Shown here: piece by piece, positions 54,601 to 64,000 of the stretch
How the letters are laid out: each line of letters begins with the position of its first letter
Position numbering within the stretch: the first letter of the stretch is position 1
The notes under the pieces: generated by a model
Database searches by the model: none
What the model was told of the DNA's origin: nothing
The model's input: only the letters and a program-made list of their open reading frames with translations
Origin: Heterodera schachtii
Taxonomy: Eukaryota; Nematoda; Chromadorea; Rhabditida; Heteroderidae
Direction of reading: 5' to 3'
Assembly (NCBI GenBank): GCA_023374025.1
Contig: SIJG01000183.1
Span: forward strand, 115,658 to 179,657
DNA length: 64,000 nucleotides
Program-made: the position numbers and the translations under genes

Positions 54601-57600
54601 GTCAAAAGTAATTTATTTGAATCATTTAAGAAAAAATCTCGTTTTCTGTTGTTCAATGTATAATTATTATTTTCAAAAAAATCCATGTTTGTCGATTCTT
54701 CTTTTTTATTATTAGAAGTCTAATTTTAAATCTTAACTTATACAATCAGAGAATTCCTAGTAAATTTATTAAAATTAACATTTTGAAAAAACGATTCCGG
54801 TCAACTTCTTCCAAAGAATATCGTGATTGCATTTTAGTAAAAAATTAATTGAAATTCTGCTAAAAACTAAAATATACATATATTTGAAAAAATAATCGTG
54901 TTTTTCTCATTTGTAATATTTTATCATTTCTACCGTCATAATTTAAATCAATCTGTTTAATATTATACCGAGCAATAATTTTAACATTTGTATTATTGTT
55001 TTTTGCACACTATGTTTATTGAACCGACAATTGTTTTAATAGTTTTTATTTATGTAAATTTATATTTTTTATCGTGTAGGCGGCCGATTGGTTTTTCTTG
55101 CTCCATAATAATCAATTTAATTTGTCATTGTAACATTAGAGGCTATTAATCATTTTAAAGTTTAATGATTATTATGTAATTTTTTTGTTTTACTACTAAT
55201 TCATCGAATAAATCAATTTTAATATACGCTAAAAATAAGAGAAAATAAACTTCGGCATAGCAACTTTTGTCACTTCGGCATAGCACCTTTATTTGGTTTA
55301 TTTTACCTTTTTAAATTTATATTTAACTTTTAAAGTATTATTTTTCATATGTTTATGATGTTAATTTTAATTTATTGTTTTACCAAATGCTCAAATATAA
55401 ATTATTAATTGTATTTTTAATAAAAATTTCTTTATTTCTTTATTTATTTTTGCTATTTTATGCTAAAAATTTAAATTATTTACAAATTATCCAAAAATTT
55501 ATGCTCGTTCTACTGTCTTTGAAGGAATTATTTGTTGGTAATTTCAAGTTTTTGATTGTTGTTCATTATCCAGATTGTTATAATTTTAGTTAAATTTTAT
55601 TTCTCTTGTCAGACATTTTTTGAGTTCATTGAATGTTGTTACCGCCCTCTTTCTTTAAAATACAGAAAAACATAAAAAATTATTATTATGAATTTGATTT
55701 AAATTTATTAAATTATTAAATCGGACGCTTATTATTACAATTTTGCTGAATTCATTATGTTTTTTAATAAATTCCGTTATTTTACTTTTCCTTTTATATA
55801 TTTTTATTTGTGGTTTACTTTGTTAACAAAGTATGAATCTTTGATAAAAAACCAAAAGAATAAAATAATATATTTCTATTTAATTCGTTTTGCAATTGAT
55901 AAGTTAAAGAAACAAATAAAAGTTTTAATAGCTATAACTTAGTAAAAAAAAATATAAATTATATTCCTTGTTCATCTTGGAAATTAAATTTTTTTTATTA
56001 GTTTAAAGAATAAGTAAATGCATAAAATAATAATTATAAAAAAATTCTACCAAACAAAATCTTTTTCAATTATTAGTGACTAAAACTTTTAAATAAAAAA
56101 ATTTCAAGTTAAATACAATTTATTTAAAATATTAATTTTTCATCTTTATTGATTGTATTGTTATAAAATTATGTAAATTACCAATTCATAAGTTCACATT
56201 TAAATAATAAAACATAAAGCAAATTTAAATTTAAAGCAATTTAACCCAAAATATTTACTGTATATGCCGAGGTAACTAAACAAAAAAATAGACCAAAAGT
56301 CCGCCACAAACCAGAACATCACTTACGGGGAACGGATCAAGAAATTAATATTAAATCATTTAAATAAATAATTAGAACGTACATAGATCATAAGGGAAAT
56401 TCATACACAGCAAAAATAAAACATTAAAACCTAAAACCAAATAATTAAAAATTTATATAAATAAAAATGGTTAAAACTTTTTTGAATAAATGAAAAATTT
56501 AAATAATATTAAAAATAAATGAAAAATTCAGAATAAATATTATACTTATATAAGCAAATCCATGCAGCAAAATAAAACCTCAAAAACTTCAATCCAAATA
56601 CCGAAAAAAAAGAATTAAAAAAAAAAGATATTTTTAATTCTTTAATCTAAATTCAAAAAGGTATCCCATTTATGTGTAATAAAAAATTATAAATATTGTC
56701 TTATTATGAAAAATTTATAAATAATTTATAATATATGAATTTTTCTAAAATCACATAGATAAATATGGTTTGAAAGTGAAAACAATTCAATATTAAGTTA
56801 TTGAATTTATTATTGTAAATAGCAAAATTTTATAATTTTCTTACTGAAATTTAACATTTAAAAATTTAAACACTAAAAATCTATGATGTTGATAAATAAA
56901 TTATCATTATTGTTGTTTTTAATTATACTGGGAAAGCTATTTTCCTTTATAAAGGTATCCCATTCATGTATGATATGAAAAATTATAATTAATTGCAATC
57001 TCATTATGATAAAAAATTTATAAAAGATTTAAAATTATAATTTTTTTAAAATTATATAGAAAACTTGGTTTGATAAAATTTTAATAAATTATTACTTCAT
57101 AATATTATAAAAAAAAAATCCACAACTCTCGATTTCATGCAAAATAAACCTTTTTACTATTATACAAAATCTTTATAAAATAATTTTTTTACATTAAATT
57201 CAGTATAAAATTAATTGAATATAAAATTTTTGGGTTTAAATTGCATTAAATTGAAAAAAATTACTTTTTAATTGCTTTTTAAAATAAATTATTTAAATTA
57301 ATAAACAAAAACAAATTACAAGAAGCAGGAAACTAACACATGAAAGAAAATAAACAAATATTTTCCTACAAATTTTATTAAGAATTCACCAACTATAAAC
57401 ATATAAATTAGAGAATAAGTAATAAATACTAATAAATAATAATTTTCAAGCATATAAGCATCATGCAGTTGAGAATGTGAGTAGAGATTTTGGTGACTAG
57501 AATGACGACTGCGGCCACGATCAATATATATAAGAATATCGAAAATAATACTAAAATAAAATAAAAGATATATCAGCAGAACTCATTTAAGAACAATTTA

Positions 57601-59037
57601 ATATTTTTCATGTGTAAGATAATTAAATTAATAAAATTTTCCTATTTACAAATAATAAATTCAACAACTTTATACAATTATGACCGAAATTTCGTGTTTT
57701 CAAGTCGTTATGCATGCCTTTACTTTATTTTGCATCCTTCCTTCATATTAATATTGTTTAAAACAATTTAGCAATTATAAATTAAAATTATTTATTCTAT
57801 AAAATATTTGATTTCACTTTCATTTAAAACATTTTTATTTTTAAATTCAATAAGATAAAAATTTTCTTCATTTTTTGGGGTTACATGCTTGAATGTAGGG
57901 TAATCAATAGGGGGCTCAAGCCAATCCTTATAGATTTATAAGATCAAATGCGAACAAAAAATAATAATCAAACGATTGATACTTTGTTTCATTATAATAA
58001 AATTAAATGTAATTTAATTATCGCTATCAAAAATTTACATAACAATTTTAACAAAGACTAATATTTTTTTGCAAAATATTTCCTATGGAAAGAAATTTTA
58101 AAATAATAACGAGAGAAAGATAAAACATTAAAATAATTTTCTTTTTTAAAAATTCACTAGAAAATTAATATATATTTTAATAAAATTTAAAATTAATGCC
58201 GCGATTTATAACATATTAAAATAAATATTACAAAAAATATCAAAATATATTTATTAAAATATTTATCAAAAATTAGAAATTATAGTAACAAGCTTTTTTA
58301 ATGAAATCTTGCAAAGCCCTGTTTTCAATCTGAATTTTTATTTTTCATTTATTTTTTTAATTCATTTTTTCATGATTTGATTCAAGAACATGTAATATTT
58401 CTGATTCTAAGAATTTTTAAAAGTTGATTTTTTTTTCTTTATATTATTTTATAGTTAAATAAATAATTAAAAATGAAATTATGGCTTAATATTTCAATTT
58501 TTCTTAAATGAATATTATGTATTACATGATCCTAAGTGGTCTATAGTGTCTGAAAAATGCATCAATCTTTTTCAAATTTGCATATTTGTATGCTAAAGGG
58601 GAATATTATTAAAAAAAAATTTTCATTGTTGAAATTATGTATTAATATGAAAAAATATATATTTAAATTTAAACATCTTCATCTCTATAATATATGCAAT
58701 CTTTTATTATTTTTTATATTTTTTTGGTATTTTAATTTGGAAAATAAAAGAAAAATATTTATAGCGATTTTATTTTATATATTATTTACTCATGCTAATC
58801 CAATGTTAATTCACATATTTTAACACAGATTTTATAAATATTTTTAACTTTTTTTTTACATATAACTGTTCTATTTTTATATTCTTATATTAGGCATTTT
58901 TGTTATTTAATAATATTATTTTATAATTTTTTGGTGAAAATCGGTTCCCAGCGGCGCCTATCGGGACCGCCACGCCCCATAACTCTTATTTTCCTTAGAA
59001 AAATGATACAAAAATCGCAAAATTTGATCATTTTTTT
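51666..59037. other. long AT-rich gene-poor stretch
   Basis: No supported gene in 7.4 kb. Minor items: CACTTCGGCATAGCA occurs twice near 55250-55290; a less AT-rich patch at 53990-54150 is open on both strands (65 codons plus, 66 minus) without splice support or known motifs; a 50-bp GC-rich blip lies at 58937-58985. Confidence 0.5.
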
Positions 59038-60007
59038 TATAATATAGTGATTTAAGGATTTATTATATAATTTAAACGATAAATTTCACAATAATAGTTC
59101 GACATTTGATGTAAATTTTCAAAAAATAATGAAAATACAAAAAAAAAATACTTCACTTAATGCCGTAAAATTAAACACTAACTGAAATATTTAAATATAT
59201 ATCACATTAAAAATGTATTGTAAAAATAGCAACTAATCATAGGCTTCAATATATTACAAAGCCTTATTTTTGATAATATATTTATATCAGCAAAATTAAA
59301 TAACCATTGAAGCCAAAGTTCAAAAAACAACCTCGAAAATCGAGAGATTAACAAAATAAAAATTAACTTTTATCTAAATTGATAAAAGCAAGTGATAAAA
59401 TAACTAAATTATTAAAATTTATTTAAAATGATTTGATTACAATTTTTATCAAATACCTATCATTTTAATTTTACTTAATTAAAATAATCAATTTTAGTCA
59501 TCGGCAGGGCAAACTATGCAACTAAAATTTAATAAAAATTATTTTTAATGAAAAATTTATATTATATTGCAAGAAAATAATAAGTTAGACTAAAGTAAAT
59601 CTGAATTATTATCATGAACACAAAAAAAAAATTATTTTATTAATGTAAGAAATTTAAAAAAGAATAATTAATTTAATTGAAAAAATGACAAATCTTTAAA
59701 TTGTAATAAATGAGAAGTTTAAAAATACAAAATTGTAATTTAAATCCCAATTATTATTTAAAAATGAGGAACATCTTTAAAATTTAGTTATTTGAACACT
59801 ACAGTCTGTTAAGAAATTATAGGTTCACAATTTTTTTGCTACTTCACCTACTTTCCATAAAAAAAATTCGGAAAGTAAAACAGAAGATAAAAATAAATAT
59901 TTATTTATAAGAAACCCCAGTATATTTACATTTGTTCAACAATATTTTTATATATTGAATTATAAATGCCTAATAAAAATATTCTTCTTAACGTTTGGGC
60001 TGCACTT

Positions 60008-60190
60008 TCACTTGTAATTATAATTATGATAAGTATAGTCTAAATCCGCCCCATTCAACAATGTTTCATCGTGTCCCGAAAACATCGCGACTCGCGAAAA
60101 TGCGCAAAAGCTAAGAACACTAAAAATACGAATAAAATTAATTATTTTAAATGATGAAATAAAAAATGAAAATACAACAAACAACGACAT
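60008..60190 (-). CDS. short conserved frame in tandem unit 1
   Basis: 60 codons with a hydrophobic signal-like N-terminus (MSLFVVFSFFISS...) and the balanced-composition C-terminus FSRVAMFSGHDETLLNG, ending in a Tyr/Asn-rich tail (YTYHNYNYK). An ATTTTTAG acceptor precedes VLSFCAFSR and a ACAA|GTGAAA donor overlaps the stop, so the conserved 37 codons could instead be one internal exon. No family recognised. A secreted peptide is possible but unproven. Confidence 0.33.
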   Translation of the reverse strand: MSLFVVFSFFISSFKIINFIRIFSVLSFCAFSRVAMFSGHDETLLNGADLDYTYHNYNYK

Positions 60191-61660
60191 TTAATTTAAA
60201 AATGTGCAAAATATGTAAAAATGACTTATGAATTCTCGGCGAAAAACTGGTGAATATTAAAAATTAAAAATGTAATTGTTAACTGGCAACCCAAATGGAA
60301 TCGATAAATTTTTGGATGTTAAATGAAATGTGAAGTGTTAAATATGCTTACCGGATAAACAATAAAAGATAATGAAAAATCAATAAATTATAATCGTGAG
60401 AGTTATAAGTAATTTATCAATTATTTGTTTCCAGAAAAAAGAAGAAAAATATTTTTAAAACAAATAGAATCAAATATAATAAATTGTAAAAGCAAATAAA
60501 TGAAAAACAAAACCAATATTTTAATTGGCAAAACTCGGGAGTGGTATTTTTTCGAACACATCTTTTTAAAATTTTTTCAAGTTAAATATAAATTTACATT
60601 TCAATTGATTTATCCGCCTAATTCTTTAAAATACCAAAAAATTAAACAATTAAAATCTCATACAATCGGGTGTTTTTGAAACATAAAAATTATAATATAG
60701 TGATTTAAGGATTTATTATATAATTTAAACGATAAATTTCACAATAATAGTTCGACATTTGATGTAAATTTTCAAAAAATAATGAAAATACAAAAAAAAA
60801 ATACTTCACTTAATGCCGTAAAATTAAACACTAACTGAAATATTTAAATATATATCACATTAAAAATGTATTGTAAAAATAGCAACTAATCATAGGCTTC
60901 AATATATTACAAAGCCTTATTTTTGATAATATATTTATATCAGCAAAATTAAATAACCATTGAAGCCAAAGTTCAAAAAACAACCTCGAAAATCGAGAGA
61001 TTAACAAAATAAAAATTAACTTTTATCTAAATTGATAAAAGCAAGTGATAAAATAACTAAATTATTAAAATTTATTTAAAATGATTTGATTACAATTTTT
61101 ATCAAATACCTATCATTTTAATTTTACTTAATTAAAATAATCAATTTTAGTCATCGGCAGGGCAAACTATGCAACTAAAATTTAATAAAAATTATTTTTA
61201 ATGAAAAATTTATATTATATTGCAAGAAAATAATAAGTTAGACTAAAGTAAATCTGAATTATTATCATGAACACAAAAAAAAAATTATTTTATTAATGTA
61301 AGAAATTTAAAAAAGAATAATTAATTTAATTGAAAAAATGACAAATCTTTAAATTGTAATAAATGAGAAGTTTAAAAATACAAAATTGTAATTTAAATCC
61401 CAATTATTATTTAAAAATGAGGAACATCTTTAAAATTTAGTTATTTGAACACTACAGTCTGTTAAGAAATTATAGGTTCACAATTTTTTTGCTACTTCAC
61501 CTACTTTCCATAAAAAAAATTCGGAAAGTAAAACAGAAAATAAAAATAAATATTTATTAATAAGAAACCCCAGTATATTTACATTTGTTCAACTATATTT
61601 TTATATATTGAATTATAAATGCCTAATAAAAATATTCTTCTTAACGTTTGGGCTGCAATT

Positions 61661-61843
61661 TCACTTGTAATTATAATTATGATAAGTATAGTCTAAATCC
61701 GCCCCATTCAACAATGTTTCATCGTGTCCCGAAAACATCGCGACTCGCGAAAATGCGCAAAAGCTAAGAACACTAAAAATACGAATAAAATTAATTATTT
61801 TAAATGATGAAATAAAAAATGAAAATACAACAAACAACGACAT
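61661..61843 (-). CDS. short conserved frame in tandem unit 2
   Basis: The same 60-codon sequence as unit 1 without an amino-acid change. It therefore shares the same ambiguity between a secreted peptide and an internal exon. Confidence 0.33.
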   Translation of the reverse strand: MSLFVVFSFFISSFKIINFIRIFSVLSFCAFSRVAMFSGHDETLLNGADLDYTYHNYNYK

Positions 61844-63313
61844 TTAATTTAAAAATGTGCAAAATATGTAAAAATGACTTATGAAATCTCGGCGAAAAAC
61901 TGGCGAATATTAAAAATTAAAAATGTAATTGTTAACTGGCAACCCAAATGAAATCGATAAATTTTTGGATGTTAAATGAAATGTGAACTGTTAAATATGC
62001 TTATCGGATAAACAATAAAAGATAATGAAAAATCAATAAATTATAATCGTGAGAGTTATAAGTAATTTATCAATTATTTGTTTCCAGAAAAAAGAAGAAA
62101 AATATTTTTAAAACAAATAGAATCAAATATAATAAATTGTAAAAGCAAATAAATGAAAAACAAAACAAATATTTTAATTGGCAAAACTCGGGAGTGGTAT
62201 TTTTTCGAACACATCTTTTTAAAATTTTTTCAAGTTAAATATAAATTTACATTTCAATTGATTTATCCGCCTAATTCTTTAAAATACCAAAAAATTAAAC
62301 AATTAAAATCTCATACAATCGGGTGTTTTTGAAACATAAAAATTATAATATAGTGATTTAAGGATTTATTATATAATTTAAACGATAAATTTCACAATAA
62401 TAGTTCGACATTTGATGTAAATTTTCAAAAAATAATGAAAATACAAAAAAAAAATACTTCACTTAATGCCGTAAAATTAAACACTAACTGAAATATTTAA
62501 ATATATATCACATTAAAAATGTATTGTAAAAATAGCAACTAATCATAGGCTTCAATATATTACAAAGCCTTATTTTTGATAATATATTTATATCAGCAAA
62601 ATTAAATAACCATTGAAGCCAAAGTTCAAAAAACAACCTCGAAAATCGAGAGATTAACAAAATAAAAATTAACTTTTATCTAAATTGATAAAAGCAAGTG
62701 ATAAAATAACTAAATTATTAAAATTTATTTAAAATGATTTGATTACAATTTTTATCAAATACCTATCATTTTAATTTTACTTAATTAAAATAATCAATTT
62801 TAGTCATCGGCAGGGCAAACTATGCAACTAAAATTTAATAAAAATTATTTTTAATGAAAAATTTATATTATATTGCAAGAAAATAATAAGTTAGACTAAA
62901 GTAAATCTGAATTATTATCATGAACACAAAAAAAAATTTATTTTATTAATGTAAGAAATTTAAAAAAGAATAATTAATTTAATTGAAAAAATGACAAATC
63001 TTTAAATTGTAATAAATGAGAAGTTTAAAAATACAAAATTGTAATTTAAATCCCAATTATTATTTAAAAATGAGGAACATCTTTAAAATTTAGTTATTTG
63101 AACACTACAGTCTGTTAAGAAATTATAGGTTCACAATTTTTTTGCTACTTCACCTACTTTCCATAAAAAAAATTCGGAAAGTAAAACAGAAGATAAAAAT
63201 AAATATTTATTTATAAGAAACCCCAGTATATTTACATTTGTTCAACAATATTTTTATATATTGAATTATAAATGCCTAATAAAAATATTCTTCTTAACGT
63301 TTGGGCTGCACTT

Positions 63314-63514
63314 TCACTTGTAATTATAATTATGATAAGTATAGTCTAAATCCGCCCCATTCAACAATGTTTCATCGTGTCCCAAAAACATCGCGACTCG
63401 CGAAAATGCGCAAAAGTTAAGAACCCTAAAAACGAGAAAATTAATTATTTTAAAATGATTGAAATAAAAATTGAAAATATAACAAACAACGACATTTAAT
63501 TTAAAAATGTGCAA
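63314..63514 (-). CDS. short conserved frame in tandem unit 3, 5' part diverged
   Basis: The last 33 codons match units 1 and 2 with one substitution (Ser to Leu in AMF(S/L)GHDET). Upstream, several single-base indels put the hydrophobic part in another frame while the TTTTTAG before the conserved part remains. Retention of the acceptor and 3' frame but not the 5' frame favours the exon reading. Confidence 0.33.
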   Translation of the reverse strand: MHIFKLNVVVCYIFNFYFNHFKIINFLVFRVLNFCAFSRVAMFLGHDETLLNGADLDYTYHNYNYK

Positions 63515-63585
63515 AATATGTAAAAATGACTTGTGAATTCTCGGCGAAAAACTGGTGAATATTAAAAATTAAAAATGTATTAATT

Positions 63586-64000
63586 GTTAATTGATGTTTA
63601 ATATATAAAAAAGAGAAAAAAACCCATTTACAGCTGAGTTAAAACGCACCCCGTAAATTAAAAAGAAAAAATGCTGAAAAGGAAAATTATATAAAAAAGT
63701 TTTTGTTTTGAAAAATATTTTATTCCTTTTATTGAAAATAACATAAATAAATAAACTTAATGCAGCATAGTGAATTTATATCGCTCAAATTCAAATAATT
63801 TTGTTTTAAATTTTATTTTCAAAATTTTCCACCAGCAAATGCACTAACATTTACGGAATCATCTGTATTTCTTTCTGAAAAAGCACAATCAAAGCACTAA
63901 ATAAAACTTTTATATTAATATTAACTTAAATTTTTCAATGAAAATATAATTGAATTTGAAGTTTAACTAATAAAAATGAATATTATCAATTTAGTTTATT
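63586..64000. other. AT-rich flank
   Basis: Unique A/T-rich sequence after the tandem repeat breaks off. No gene seen. Confidence 0.5.

Larger units (their letters stand above)
59038..63585. repeat. 1653-bp tandem repeat, 2.75 copies
   Basis: Units at 59038-60690, 60691-62343 and 62344-about 63585. The offset is exactly 1653 bp twice, judged from TATAATATAG and the open frames. Units 1 and 2 differ at only a few bases; unit 3 is more diverged in its last 200 bp. AT-rich except for one 150-bp patch near each unit's 3' third, which contains the conserved frame below. Confidence 0.92.

Noticed and set aside
58937..58985. 50-bp GC-rich patch, possibly a 19-codon minus-strand frame
   Set aside because: Too short, with no splice or start context; it may be a transposon remnant.

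Overview
The window looks like a very AT-rich nematode chromosome segment, plausibly from a root-knot (Meloidogyne-type) nematode. Reasons: long A/T-only intergenic stretches, introns of about 45-90 bp, 3' splice sites ending TTTTCAG/TTTCAG (one directly before an ATG at 31957), and the element content (Mag/gypsy-like LTR element, MULE with FLYWCH finger, Helitron, F54H12.2-like Maverick/Polinton capsid gene). The species call is inference. Ordinary host genes are few and mostly visible as short exons; the recognisable coding sequence is dominated by mobile elements.

Layout. 0-16 kb: AT-rich DNA with the last two exons of an unknown gene (364-532), a putative solo LTR (3510-3823), a TA-flanked inverted-repeat element (3945-5158) with G/C-tract minisatellites and a nested foldback, a small MITE (7245-7392), and an inverted-repeat element (11170-12410) into which a complete 603-bp miniature LTR element (TRIM, 11745-12347) has inserted. 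Each TRIM LTR carries a tRNA-like pol III unit with A box, B box and T-run terminator. 16.3-21.3 kb: a complete, very young Ty3/gypsy element on the minus strand (identical LTRs, TTTGC target duplication, one frameshift in integrase). 21.5-23.5 kb: a decayed MULE whose long inverted repeats are built on a 16-bp minisatellite. 24.9-31 kb: the best host-gene territory, with a phase-consistent spliced gene for a small secreted protein (24896-25810), a Gln/Glu-rich exon, and several unresolved short exons.

31.3-39.4 kb: a frameshifted Helitron encoding, in order, a disordered AT-hook region, a Ulp1/C48 cysteine protease, a Helitron zinc finger, a Rep domain that has lost its HUH segment, and a truncated PIF1 helicase ending in a C-type-lectin-like tail. 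Its Rep part is present twice; the two copies are separated by a homopolymer-error-rich copy of the gypsy 5' LTR and its genomic flank, which points to an unpolished or misjoined assembly patch. 39.5-42.3 kb: a tRNA-like pol III sequence, a CGG-rich minisatellite, and a Polinton/Maverick capsid gene with a small membrane protein and a small spliced acidic protein. 42.3-64 kb: nearly gene-free, with an old 3-4 kb direct duplication (44.15-47.2 and 47.35-51.7 kb, the second copy carrying a LINE RT fragment) and a 1653-bp tandem repeat (59038-63585) whose only conserved, less AT-rich part is a short open frame on the minus strand.

There is no operon-like co-functional gene set. The elements are linked by nesting and by pieces of one appearing inside another. 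The observation I rate most likely to be new is the TRIM with a tRNA-type pol III promoter inside its LTRs.
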